From: Aphanomyces cochlioides
Lineage: Eukaryota; Oomycota; Saprolegniomycetes; Saprolegniales; Verrucalvaceae
DNA length: 64,000 nt
Direction of reading: 5' to 3'
Assembly: GCA_019828595.1 (NCBI GenBank)
Contig: JAHQRK010000006.1
Location: 1,426,001-1,490,000, forward strand
Shown: piece after piece, positions 36,347 to 46,477 of the stretch
Numbering within the stretch: position 1 is the stretch's first letter
Layout: each line of letters starts with the position of its first letter
Made by a program: the position numbers and the translations under genes
Notes under the pieces: model-generated
Told to the model about the DNA's origin: nothing
Databases searched by the model: none
What the model saw: only the letters and a program-made list of their open reading frames with translations

Positions 36347-37669
36347 TTAGTCCGAGTCGGAATCGTCGCCGCCCAATGCTGAGAAAGCATTGACAGTCTT
36401 GGTCGTCGTTGGAGCTGGCTTAAACACGGCAGCCTAAAGTCAATCTCGTCAGCATCTTGTTGGAGTAATAATGTCCGTATACCTTGGCAGGTTCTCGTTC
36501 GGCCTTAGCGGTCTTGGCCTTGAGAGTCTTCTTCTCTTGAGGAGCAGCGGAGGCAGCAGCATTGCCTCGGCCCCAGTCACCATCTGCACGGGATTGTTTA
36601 CCGTCGCCGCGACCGCCCTTGTCACCGCGCTTGTCTCCACGTCGGTTGCCTTGCTCCCTATTCAAGCCCATTTAGAAATTCATACGGCAATGAGTATCAT
36701 ACCTCTGGTCCTTAGGGGCTTCTTGACGTGGTCGGTCAGCAACTGGCTTAACATTGCGCTCATCACGAGGCTTGGCATCGCCAAAGATGTTTGAAGGACG
36801 AGAGGCAGGCGCATCTGTTTCGTCCTTGGACTTCGAACGAGGAGCAAGGGCCAACTTGCGGCGTTCAACTGGAGCTTCATCCTGGTGACTTGATCGATCG
36901 TGCTCAGCGCGTCTGTCATCTCGTCGATCTTCGCGGTGGTAGCGATCTTCCCGCTGGTAGCGATCTTCTCGTTGATGTCGGTCTTCACGAGCATAGTTGT
37001 CGCGCTTTTGGAAGAACGCATTGTCTTGACGACCACCTTTCTTCTCGCCAGCAACATCGACACGAATGGCACGTTGGTTGATTTTCTGATCGACCATCAG
37101 TGTGAACGGATCTTTCCATTGGACGCACCTTGCCATCAAACTCGAGGGCATGGATCAACGAGTCACGGTCGGCGAATTCCATGTAAGCAAAACCCTTGGG
37201 GCGGTTGGAGTGGTAATCGATTGGAATGCGAACATTCGTGACGTTGCAGCCCGCAAAAAAGTCAGCGAGCTCGTCTTCAGAGATTGAGTACGGCAAGTTG
37301 CCCACGTAGCTCTACTCTAGTGAGGCAATAAAGGTAGCTGTGAAGCATACCTTGAAGGGACCAACTTCTGGCACGGGGAGCTTTTCGCGCTTCTCATGGT
37401 ATTCACCGCTGTTGCGACGACCACGACCACCTCGGCCACCTTCATATTCATCGTTGTAGCGGGTGTTTCCGCGAGACGGAGGAGGAGCCTGTTCCTCTCG
37501 AGGTTCTTCTTCAATCACATGTTCCTCATGGATTGGTGCAGCAGGTCTACGAGGCACATGAGTGCAATCAAGGCCACTGCACGTACTTGGCATATGCCGT
37601 GGGCTGTTCGTCGAGCTCGTCGTCGTCGGCCCACGAACTGGAGCCCATGCTTTGGAAAGACTTGATCAT
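36347..37669 (-). CDS. eIF4B/eIF4H-like RNA-binding protein
   Basis: Stimulates the eIF4A helicase during translation initiation if the family call is right. The start MIKSFQSMGSSSWADDDE resembles the eIF4B N-terminus. A single RRM follows: YVGNLPYSISEDELADFF (RNP2), PKGFAYMEFADRDSLIHAL (RNP1) and, across an intron, INQRAIRVDVA. Then comes a long run of Asp-Arg-Tyr repeats (REDRYQREDRYHREDR), like the eIF4B DRYG region, and a basic Gly/Lys-rich C-terminus ending GGDDSDSD. About five exons. It shares a promoter with the CCR4-like gene, where ATCCGGAT motifs cluster. Confidence 0.85.
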
Positions 37670-37730
37670 CTTGACGTGAATCTACTTGAGGTGTGTCCGC
37701 CCACCACCAAACAAAACTCAAAGTCTGACA

Positions 37731-37841
37731 TATCCGGATAGCATAATTTATCCGAACAGTCTAAATCAACCGGATAAATCTAATTTATCCGGTGTTTCAT
37801 ACGGAAATATGTGCTTTATCCGGATCTTCCTTTATCCGGAT
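37731..37841. promoter_or_regulatory. ATCCGGAT cluster in the bidirectional promoter
   Basis: Five CCGG-containing copies of the motif and one ATCCGAA variant fall within 111 bp between the divergent starts at 37669 and 37859: TATCCGGATA (37731), ACCGGAT (37769), TTATCCGG (37785), ATCCGGAT (37818) and ATCCGGAT (37834), the variant being near 37749. No CCAAT cluster is seen here. Confidence 0.55.
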
Positions 37842-37858
37842 GAGGTTGTCGTTTTTGC

Positions 37859-38979
37859 ATGTGGGTTACGCTCCCGAAGCGGTCGTTCTCGTCATCGTCT
37901 TTCTCTATGTTGCCTACACTTGTCCGTCGTGCCGCTCATCCAAGTGCGCCGTCTACGTTCTCTATCGCGCAGCTAAATATCTTGGCGAGCAATTTGGCCA
38001 GCCCCGATCGATTCCCGTATGTCCAGCCCGAGCTGCTCGAATGGGAAACTCGGAAAAACATCCTCATGCGTCAATTAGCTGACTTGCGTGCTGATGTGAT
38101 CTGCCTCGAAGAATGCAGCGACTACTGGACATTTTTTCGCCCATCGTTCTTGGCTCTTGGATACGACAGCGTGTATGTGAAGCGACCATCGACCCATTCG
38201 TCAACATGGAGTGGCGACAAGAAAATGGACGGCTGTGGCATCTTCTTCCGACAGGACAAGTTTGAATTGAAGGAATGTGATAGTGTCAACTTTCGAGACG
38301 AGCACGACCGTGTGGCGTTGCTGGCACTGCTCAAAGAAGTTGGAACGAAACATCACATACTTGTGGGTTCAACGCATCTCTGGTGGAACAGCAACAAAGT
38401 CGACCATCAGATGCGACAACTCGTTGAGCTGAACGACGAAATGATTCAATTTACAGCAGCTCTGGAAGCCAAGTACGCTCATCAATTGCCCCATGGCACG
38501 ATCCCAGTACGAAGATCGTGGACTCATCATGTCATTATCTTTGTAGGTCGTTCTTTGCGGCGACTTCAACAATTCTCCAACGTCTCCCTTGTATCACTAC
38601 ATGGAGAAAGACTTCTTGAGGTGCATCTTGACTTGATATGATGCGCCTCATGCCGCCTAGTCCAACCATCGCCATGAAGAGCGCGTATGCTGACTACCGA
38701 GCGATTGACGGCACTGCGGAAACGGGCGAGCCGCCTCACACGACAGTCAACTATCGAAGATGCTGGACGATTGACTACATTTGGTACTCGCCTCAGCATT
38801 TACAACGCGACGCCATTTTGGAAATCGCGTCGGAAGCTGAGTTGCGGAGTGAAGCTGGTCCTCCTGGGTGGCATGCCGTCGCCAACATCCCCGACGATGG
38901 AATCAATCGAAATGGGATTCCCAATAGCGTCCACGGAAGCGACCATGTGCCGATCATGGCAACTTTTAGCTTTAGATAG
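37859..38979 (+). CDS. CCR4/nocturnin-type exonuclease-endonuclease-phosphatase protein
   Basis: All EEP-fold motifs are present in order: FSIAQLNILASN (Asn), ADVICLEECSDYW (Mg-binding Glu), VGSTHLWWNS (His), VVLCGDFNNSPTSPLYHY (Asp/Asn), WTIDYIWYS and GSDHVPIMATF (catalytic Asp-His). This is the CCR4/Angel/nocturnin branch, which removes poly(A) or related 3' ends. Three exons with introns near 38507-38546 and 38622-38660. The N-terminus (MWVTLPKRSFSSSSFSML...RRAAHPS) is basic and Ser-rich with no acids, possibly a mitochondrial leader. The stop at 38979 is 9 bp from the Ku70 stop. Confidence 0.88.
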
Positions 38980-38988
38980 ATCATTGTC

Positions 38989-41217
38989 TTAGTTGGTTTG
39001 CAAGAACTCCATGGCCGTCGCGAGCAAGTCGGCCTTCTTTCCCGTTTGGCTCAGTCCATTTGCGCTTAAGAAGGCCTTGAGCTCAGGCACAGTTTTCTTG
39101 GCAAGGCCGCCAGACGCAGCGAGTTTCTTCCATGCTTCAATGTCATTGTCTTCTTGCTTCGGTACTTTCTTCTCACGCTTGGGCGCAGCCGCTGGAGCTT
39201 TGCGCTTGGTCGATTCTTTCTCCAGCTCGTCGCCACCGCACGCTTCGCGGAAGGTTTCCAAGGCCGCCTGGGGAATAAACAATGAGCCCAAACAGTGGCG
39301 ATGACTCAAGCACGTACAACAACTTTTTTCCGACGAAAGCCTTCGAGATCGGGCAGCGTCGTGTCGTCCTTGTCGTCAAAAGAAAGCACGTCTTCATCCA
39401 GAGCTAGGGCTTGAATACTTGCATAATGCTTTTGCAACTCTAACGACATAACATCTTGACGAAAGAGGAGACGCAAGGTCCTACCTGGATTTTGAAATGC
39501 GGGCATGCTCGACAGAGTGAGCGACTTGATCACTTGTCGTGCAGCTTCGACTTGTTCTGTCCTCGCTAATCCAACATCAGTTAGAAGGTTTCACTCGGTC
39601 AGGAATACCTTCTTGCTGGGAATCAGCATGCAAATTGCGAATGTCGTCGAGGAACGGCAAAAAAATCACATTAAATCCCATCGGCTGGACTTGGCCTTGC
39701 TCGTCGTACACTTCATCCTGTGGAGGTTTTAGCCAAAGAATGAATGCATTTGGCATGAAGGATTTACCTGGGGAAGCAGCGCCGCAATACGAGGCGGCGA
39801 ATTGCCACGCATGATAAATCGACATACAGCAACTTTTCCCTTGGCAGCCATTGCGCGGTGCAAAGCTACGAATGCCACCTGGCTACCGACAATGTCCTCC
39901 TAAAGAATAAGGTCAACAAGACTACTCTTACAGCATTGAAACCTCAGTAGGGAATAAGAAGTATGGCGCGCGGACACTTTCATGCAGACGAATCACAGTC
40001 ACAGGCCCGAAGCCGAGCAATTGAATGCCTTGAAACAAGTTAAGCCCAAAGACACGAAGGGAGACTATACCTGCAGCATCAAACTGCTTGATTTGAGTCA
40101 TATCGTCCTTTGTCAAGTAGACGCGGTGGCCTCCGTACTCCAAGAACGTGTTGATTTGGTCCGAGGCCAAGTACATGCCAGTGTGATCGCAAAGCCATTT
40201 AGTGCTCGATTGCAGTGGCACGTTCGTTTCAGCATCGAGTGTAGCTGGCGTTGGTTTGGCTTGTCGAACGCGCAAGGCATACAATTCAACGCTCATCATG
40301 ATAGACTTTGTAATGTGCAAGCGAAGAGTCGTGAGGCGGCGCTTGCGATAGCGTTTTCGGAGTGATTCTTCCATCATGTCTTCATAGGTATGGATTGTAT
40401 AAGCTGCTTGTTTTGATGGATCTTCAATCGCATCCGCGTTGTAAAACATGGAGCTGTAGAAGCGATTGAGATCAAATGTTGATTTGCCTGTAGGTGCATT
40501 AGAGGTTGTGAATTTCTACGTCATCCAACCTGTGGGGGGCATGTGGAACAAGTTCAGAGTATGGCGAAGCTCCAAGTGATTCTTAAATTGCTGTTTGACC
40601 GCTTCACGTTCTTCGCTGCTGTTAAGGCAAGGATCTTCATTGTTGGTGAGGATCCAAATGGTCTGCGTGTCGTTTTTCTTCAAGCTACGAGAATATCAAG
40701 CAAACACCGCACCGTTGGTGAGAGCCAAACCTTGCATTCGCAAACGCAAGGCTGCAGTGCCACAACGCGTTACTCAATGAAACTTGCTCATTCGGCGCCA
40801 TGCTGCCGAATTCCTCATCAAAGTTGAAATTCTTATCGACAAGATCTGTCAATTGCTTGATTCGTCTCGCCGAGGGATATCCAATCTCTTGGTATTCATA
40901 CACATGGTCGAGCGAGTTGATATTCTTGACCTTTTTCTACAACAACGCAATCACCTAGGATCCATCTTCTCTTTGGTCCGAACCGTGCCAAAGAAACACA
41001 CACCGAGGAGCGAATTGTCGTTGGCGATGACTTTGGATTTCAGGTAACGGATGAGCATTTCAATGCTCGTTTCGAACCAACTCTTGTCCGGATCGTCCGA
41101 CGCATCAAAAATCGACTTGCGCACATCAATCAATACAATGAGTGCATCGCGTCCTGGTGTTTCCCACGCTTGAGTCTTCTCGTCGTCGGTCTCGGTGTTG
41201 TTCCACTCGAACGCCAT
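38989..41217 (-). CDS. XRCC6: Ku70, DNA end-binding subunit
   Basis: With Ku80 forms the ring that loads on broken DNA ends for non-homologous end joining and telomere protection. The N-terminal vWA-like domain starts MAFEWNNTETDDEK and contains GRDALIVLIDVRKSIF. The Ku core follows (SSTKWLCDHTGMYLASDQIN, GIQLLGFGPVTVIRLHESVR and APYFLFPTE) and the C-terminus is a SAP DNA-binding domain (TVPELKAFLSANGLSQTGKKADL). About nine exons with short introns; the internal boundaries are approximate. I start at the internal Met at 41217 because the seven codons before it are not conserved-looking. It converges on the CCR4-like gene with 9 bp between the stops. Confidence 0.92.
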
Positions 41218-41236
41218 ATTCAAAAGTGAACCGATC

Positions 41237-41258
41237 ATCCGGATACAGTCATCCGGAT
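41237..41258. promoter_or_regulatory. Twin ATCCGGAT motifs at the Ku70 promoter
   Basis: Two exact ATCCGGAT copies, at 41237-41244 and 41251-41258, begin 20 bp upstream of the Ku70 ATG. The position suggests a core-promoter or initiator role. Confidence 0.5.
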
Positions 41259-41634
41259 AATTTTACATTGCCAAATCACTGTCAAACTTCAAATGCTTAA
41301 TCTTCTTACAAACTTCAAGTCAAACCCAAAACAGGCGGAGTTTGCTCGACTTTCGCCTAGAATTCAGCCAAGAGATCTCGTAGACGTACAACAAACGAAA
41401 CTGCATGCTTTGCCCTTGGCTTTGATTGGGTTTGAACATGATGAACGACGAGTATCGGAATAGACTCCTAGGAAGTCGACGATTTACACATGACAACATA
41501 CATTCTCCAAAGATTTAATTTTTGAATTTAAATGTATTGTATTTTCGAAGTATTTTATTAAATTATATCCCTTGTAAACGTGACCATCATTCTTTTCAGA
41601 GTGTTCCTATAATTGCATCATTTTCAAATTTAAC
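41259..41634. other. Divergent intergenic region, Ku70 to first protease-like gene
   Basis: Some 376 bp of AT-rich sequence between divergent starts. Apart from the ATCCGGAT pair next to Ku70 I see no clear element for the plus-strand gene. Confidence 0.4.
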
Positions 41635-42447
41635 ATGACCTTGACCTACGTGGAGCCGCCGCACCACTCGACGCGCCTTCCTGCGTTCGTGAAATGCCTC
41701 CTTGTGATTCCAACAATTATTTTTGCGCTCTACATGTTTGTAGTATCGCTCGTGCTCGGGCCACTGATCCTCCTTGGCTTGTATTTGTTCAAGCGAGACG
41801 TTATCACCTCAGCACTCACCCCGGCCTCGTTGGAATCGATCGAGAAGAATCCACGTTATCGAGATGCAGCTCTGCTTGAACGTGTCTGGAAACACCCTGT
41901 GGGCCAGCAATATCTCATTGGTTCGTTAGAGTTTCAGTTCCGTGAGGGTTACTGCGCCCCGACGACGCTACGAAATGTACTCAAGTCGATTCCAACAATA
42001 CCAAGTGACAAAATCCCCTCCGCCAAGGCTGGACCCAGCACAGCCTCACAATACCAAGTCAAGATTGATGCAATTGGTTATACAAAATCCACAATTGTCT
42101 ACGGTAGCGAAGGCTATGCAGCTTTTCTTGAAGCCATCAAGTTGGCCAACAATCCACAATACCGTGTGGCTCTCAACTTCCTCCATGCAGCTCTGTTTAG
42201 CATGGGTGGACATAAATACCTTCCACATGTCGCCTTGGGTGCGATTCTTGGTGGGCATTTCTCCAACATTGTCGGCTACTTGGAAGACGTTGACATGGTG
42301 GCTGTCTTTGATGTGAATGAAGACTTTGGGCCCTACTTGGTCGACTCGAAGCGTCTCTATAGTGCTGTCCGAGCATCGGACGTCCAATCTGGCAGGACAC
42401 GAGCTCTTATTGTATCCCAAATCCTAGATAGCTCCGTGCAAGCTTAG
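41635..42447 (+). CDS. Membrane-anchored phytochelatin-synthase-like cysteine peptidase, copy 1
   Basis: A 270-residue single-exon protein. One hydrophobic segment at residues about 19-50 (FVKCLLVIPTIIFALYMFVV onwards) anchors the N-terminus. The rest resembles the papain-fold phytochelatin synthase family (peptidase C83): FREGYCAPTTLRNVL supplies Cys107, LGGHFSNIVGYLEDVDMVAV supplies His208 and VFDVNEDFGPYLV supplies Asp226. The His-Asp spacing of 18 equals that of known phytochelatin synthases, and GHFSxxxGY followed by FDV is a family hallmark. True phytochelatin synthases join gamma-Glu-Cys units from glutathione for metal detoxification; whether this short form makes phytochelatin or only cleaves glutathione conjugates is unknown. 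It ends 2 bp from its paralogue. Confidence 0.78.
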   Translation: MTLTYVEPPHHSTRLPAFVKCLLVIPTIIFALYMFVVSLVLGPLILLGLYLFKRDVITSALTPASLESIEKNPRYRDAALLERVWKHPVGQQYLIGSLEFQFREGYCAPTTLRNVLKSIPTIPSDKIPSAKAGPSTASQYQVKIDAIGYTKSTIVYGSEGYAAFLEAIKLANNPQYRVALNFLHAALFSMGGHKYLPHVALGAILGGHFSNIVGYLEDVDMVAVFDVNEDFGPYLVDSKRLYSAVRASDVQSGRTRALIVSQILDSSVQA

Positions 42448-42449
42448 AA

Positions 42450-43232
42450 TTACAATCTTAATCTGAGCTTGGACACGACAAGGGCACGCGATTTGCCCGA
42501 TTGAAGGTCGTGCGCACTGACTGCGTTAAAGAGGCGCCTCGTTGGCACAAGGAATGGGCCATACGTATGGTTCACGTCAAAGACAGCGACCAAATCCTCA
42601 TCAGGTAAATAGCCCACGACGAAGGAAAAGTGTCCTCCAACAAGCGCCAGGAGCAAATTGTGTGGCAGAAACCATGGAGCTCCCGCGCCAAAGATTGGCG
42701 AGCGCAAAAAGTTGACAGCAACTCGGTACTGAGGATCGTTGGTATGCTGCAGTGCTTCTACAAATGCTTCGTAGCCATCGCTACCGTAAACAACGCGGGA
42801 TGTCGTGTATCCGATGGCATCGATCTTTGTAGCATAATTGTCTGCCGTCGACGGGGCAGCCTTGGCTGGAGGAATGGCATCCGAGCTAATCGTCGGGATA
42901 GAACGCAAGATATTGCGCAGAGTGGTCGGCATGCAATAGCCTTCTCGTAGCTGATATTCCAAGCCACCTTTGAGGTAAAGCTGTCCGACTGGAGAGTTCC
43001 AAACGCGCTGCCATAACGTCTTGTCTTGATACTTGGATTGCTTCTTGATCGACTCAACCGAAGCGTACTCCAGGATGGACAACAGAGCCTCTCGTTTGTA
43101 AATATACAAGAACAAAAGCATCGGGCCACCAACGACGGTGGCAATGCATGCGAGGACGATCTGCCGCACGAAGCGAAGGTTTGCGTTCGACCATGGATGG
43201 CCAGGTTCGACGTACTCGAGCTTGGTTGACAT
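42450..43232 (-). CDS. Membrane-anchored phytochelatin-synthase-like cysteine peptidase, copy 2
   Basis: A 260-residue paralogue of the preceding gene, on the opposite strand and tail to tail with it. The triad is conserved with identical spacing: Cys100 (LREGYCMPTTLRNIL), His201 (VGGHFSFVVGYLPDEDLVAV) and Asp219 (VFDVNHTYGPFLV). A single hydrophobic anchor lies at residues about 21-46. I start at 43232 (MSTKLEYVEPG), which lines up with MTLTYVEPP of copy 1; the frame is open 14 codons further upstream. The two differ at many positions, so the duplication is old, yet both keep an intact frame. Confidence 0.78.
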   Translation of the reverse strand: MSTKLEYVEPGHPWSNANLRFVRQIVLACIATVVGGPMLLFLYIYKREALLSILEYASVESIKKQSKYQDKTLWQRVWNSPVGQLYLKGGLEYQLREGYCMPTTLRNILRSIPTISSDAIPPAKAAPSTADNYATKIDAIGYTTSRVVYGSDGYEAFVEALQHTNDPQYRVAVNFLRSPIFGAGAPWFLPHNLLLALVGGHFSFVVGYLPDEDLVAVFDVNHTYGPFLVPTRRLFNAVSAHDLQSGKSRALVVSKLRLRL

Positions 43233-43761
43233 GGCGACGGCAAATTCAAGACTGCCACATGGCGAGCAACCCACTCATAAAGAGGACAGGGTTTAATGCA
43301 CGACCAAATGATTCATGATATGTTTCATATTAACAAAGAATTAATACTAGTTTCAGTATATCTAGACTTGAAAATGTGCTATTTAACTAATTTATGACAT
43401 TCACGACGAAGGTTATATGCTCAATAACGACTGGAAGATATCTAAGTTTTACTATATACGAATGTTTGTCTGTGATTATGAGGATGCACATTGCAATATC
43501 AACATTAAACGAATGGACAAATGTTTGTGATGACGAAGATCGACATCCTGTCGTCAGCAACAGGGTTTTGACACTTTGACACTGCGCTGAGGAATGGAGT
43601 GAGTCTTTTGGATGAAACATGAGATGCTGGAGCTGTCTGAGAGATTGCTCGAGCTGGCGAGAGCAACCCAAGCTTGAAACGGCGAGGTTTCGGATATAAC
43701 GACAGGACTCCAAGAGGCGTCGTCGATTTCACTTTAAAAAAGACGCTCCACACGGGAAAAC
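43233..43761. other. Divergent intergenic region
   Basis: About 530 bp, AT-rich, between the second protease-like gene and the SUKH gene. No credible coding frame, repeat or recognised motif is seen. Confidence 0.45.
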
Positions 43762-44515
43762 ATGTCAGGTGTTCATGTTGTCGAGGAAGGAAATCGACGC
43801 AAAGGCGGTATGACATCTGAAGAAACCGAGCAATGCATCCTTGGTACATCATAGTGATCAACTTGAATCTCCATGAGTATTGCAATTTTGTAGACATCCT
43901 CAGTTGGTTCCAACGGAAAAAGGCGGCGCTGCCTAAAGGCTCGATGGACCCTCAAGGTGCGTCCTCTTTTCCCTTCGCTTAACCTGTCGTGACTTTAGAG
44001 GTCGAAGCACTTGAGAAAGCTCTCGGCGTCGATATCCCCAAGGTACATGTCCATCATTTTTATTTTGCTCATGGTGTAGGCGCTGGCGTTTTTGCTTGAG
44101 AAGCAGAACGGCGGCATCTTTTTCAACGAGTACAAGGTATTTATCGCATTGTTTGGCAATTCCCTGAGTAATTTCATTAGGCTCTCTCATGCGACGTACT
44201 CCGTCAGGGCCCCTCTGTGCCGAATTAATTCCCCCTTCGTAGGATATCATCACCACGTCGGAAACGAGCCAAAGCTGGGATTCATGGAAGCGTGGGTTCA
44301 TTCCACTTGCCGCTGATCCTGACGGAACTCTTCTTGTCATCGATACCAAGCGCGGCAATGCTGTTTACGAATGCTCTGAAGCGGCCGTCGGGCGTGAATT
44401 GGGTGCATCGCTCACGGCGTACTTTGAAAACTATCGCAACGAGCTCCTCTCGGGCAACTTTGACTTTGTCCAAGATGTTGGGCTCGTCGAACGCAGCACA
44501 AAGAGCCGCAAATGA
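43762..44515 (+). CDS. SUKH (SMI1/KNR4) domain protein
   Basis: Five short exons with good donors and acceptors (GTACAT...TTGTAG, GTGCGT...TTTAG, GTACAT...GTGTAG, GTATTT...TCGTAG). The spliced protein reads EVEALEKALGVDIPK, ALAFLLEKQNGGIFFNEYK and, after a Trp-rich part, GFIPLAADPDGTLLVIDTKR, which follow the SUKH fold order (the ExxLG..P start, the NGG turn and the FIPLA..G strand). In fungi SMI1/KNR4 regulates cell-wall synthesis; in bacteria SUKH proteins are toxin immunity proteins. Its role here is unknown. The start at 43762 (MSGVHVVEE) is the first Met in frame, but an upstream exon cannot be excluded. The stop is 23 bp from the next gene's stop. Confidence 0.7.
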
Positions 44516-44538
44516 CATGAGATATAAATACATGTTCC

Positions 44539-46115
44539 CTACATGGTTATCGTGGTGGATATCCCCATCGGCCGCATTTTCTCTTCGGCCAAATCGCCGC
44601 CATGACGACGGCGATGATGCCGTGCTGCTTTGCGCTCCAGGATGCGTTCGTGTCGTTTTCGCAAGCAATAACCAAACCCTGCGACTGCGGCCACTGAGAC
44701 GGCAATCGTTCCGATCAAACCACCGACGGAAATGTCTTCGGCTTCGCCTGCAGCATGTTGCTCAGCAATGAAGAAGCTCATTTTGACGCCAGCTGGATAC
44801 ACACGGCGAGTAAATGTGCCTTGAGTTCGAAGCACGCTCGTCTTGTCATTCAGTTGGTTCTGCAGGTCGGCGACAACAGCATTGAGCGATTTTTCACCAG
44901 CTTGTGTCGGTGGCAACAGGTAGAGCTGGACACGTATACTTCCACGACGAAGACTGACAACATCAACACGAGACGCTGGAATTTGGAGTGCCGCTGCAAT
45001 TTCAGTGGTGAATGCCGTCGTGAAAGCTCTCTCGCTGTCGGACGAGAAGAGCACGTCGTCGTAAAACATCTCAATCTCAAACGTGACTTCGATCAACTTG
45101 GAACCACACGCAAACCCATTGCAAATGTACGACAGCGCTGGCGGTGGTTCCGTGCAAACGCTTCGGTCCAAAGGTTTCCTAGACAAGAAAGTTTCATGAG
45201 CTTCCAGGTACTCAAGGCAAGAAGCACGTACCCGGTCTGGGCGTGGACACAAGTTGCAGTGCGAGTTCGCGTGCCACCACCGCAGCCATTTGAGCAGGCG
45301 CCCCATGGAGTTACCTCCCAGGTTCCCACAATAGTAGAATCGACTCGGCTGCAGTCTGGAGCGAGAAATCCTGGCTTGCAGACGCAAGTTGCGGAATCGC
45401 GGTCATTTGCTGGCGTGTCGGTCGAATTGGGCTGAATTTGCGTATACAATGGAAAGCAAGCTCCGTTGCCAGAACAGGAATGGCTCGTGCATAGATCTGG
45501 AGGATGCAGAGGACTCACAGGCTGAGATTTTGCTGACCATGTTGAATAACCATTGACGTTCTTCGCGCGGACTTTGAAAGCATACGTGACGCCGTTTTGA
45601 AGATTCGGGATGAGCGCAAATGTTGGAAGTTCGCCAGTTCCAACCGCCGTGACTTGAAAAGTGTGTGGAAGCGGCTTGTTCGTATTAACAACAATGCAAA
45701 GTACTTCGTACTCGAGTATTGGGTCCTCTCCATCGTCTTCTGGGGCTTTCCACGACACTTGTGCTTGTGAATCGGACGCTATCGCTGACACGTCTGTCGG
45801 ATTACCTGGCACGCCGTGCGTCTCGCTAGCGTTGATCGTTGGAGCTGGTGTGATCAAAATCGTAGTCGATGGAATTGGCGTTGTCGTTGTTGGTGGAGGA
45901 AACGTGACGACAAGAGGGGCTTCTGTCGACATGTTCAATGATGTCGCATTCGTCGCGTCTTTGAGCGGAAAAATGACGTGGCCGAGCAGAGAGGAAGTCG
46001 AGATATTAAACGTCGCGTTGGCTTCCATGAGATCTTGTCTGAAGGCGGTCGTGGCGTCCATCAAAGCCCAAACGACCACCAGGACGGCGATGCCAAGGCC
46101 CTTCCACGTTCCCAT
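44539..46115 (-). CDS. Type I membrane protein with FnIII, EGF and TSP1 modules
   Basis: Two exons with an intron at 45179-45231, 507 residues. In order: signal peptide (MGTWKGLGIAVLVVVWALM), an N-glycosylation-rich Thr/Pro segment, a fibronectin type III domain (PGNPTDVSAIASDSQAQVSW...YAFKVRAKNVNGYSTWS), an EGF-like module (CTSHSCSGNGACFPL...CVCKPGFLAPDC), a thrombospondin type 1 repeat (WEVTPWGACSNGCGGGTRTR) completed across the intron, a beta-rich juxtamembrane domain with one Cys pair, one transmembrane helix (VGGLIGTIAVSVAAVAGFGY) and a short basic His/Arg-rich tail. A surface adhesion or sensing role is inferred. Such metazoan-like mosaics are known in oomycetes. Confidence 0.85.
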
Positions 46116-46164
46116 GACTCGACAAAATAACTAACGTGAGAGGAACCTTACACGAGTTGATTCT

Positions 46165-46236
46165 AATTGGTCAAAATTAAAACTTTATCGTTATTTCATT
46201 GGCTATAAGTTTGCTTAATCGATTTTGATTGGATAA
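46165..46236. promoter_or_regulatory. CCAAT boxes upstream of the FnIII/TSP1 gene
   Basis: Three ATTGG pentamers (CCAAT on the gene's strand) lie 50-120 bp before the start at 46115. TATAAAAG at 46341 is further upstream and faces the other way. Confidence 0.45.
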
Positions 46237-46348
46237 AGAATATGGCATTGACTTCTTTGCACCTGACATCCGACAACAATCTACCACACAACGAGGAGTC
46301 TCTCGCTCGACAATCTCGTCTCGCGGAAACGGCGTCTCGCTATAAAAG

Positions 46349-46477
46349 ATGGACAGCAAAGACGACAAAGGGAATCATGCTGGCGTCGTTTTGACGTCGA
46401 TTCCAATCTTGGTCGTTCGAAATAACCCAAGCAGAAACGACGTACGGCGTGGTACACTGTCGCCTCTCGAAGATTGA
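46349..46477 (+). CDS. Small open frame (42 aa) after a TATA-like box
   Basis: ATG at 46349 follows TATAAAAG directly (46341-46348) and opens MDSKDDKGNHAGVVLTSI..., ending at 46477. The peptide is basic and Asn/Arg-rich with no recognised motif. TATA boxes normally lie 25-30 bp before the transcription start, so the adjacency argues against it; it may be chance. Listed because little else occupies 46.2-46.9 kb. Confidence 0.15.
   Translation: MDSKDDKGNHAGVVLTSIPILVVRNNPSRNDVRRGTLSPLED

Noticed and set aside
46341..46348. TATAAAAG as the promoter of the FnIII/TSP1 gene
   Set aside because: It faces the opposite direction and lies more than 200 bp from that gene's start.
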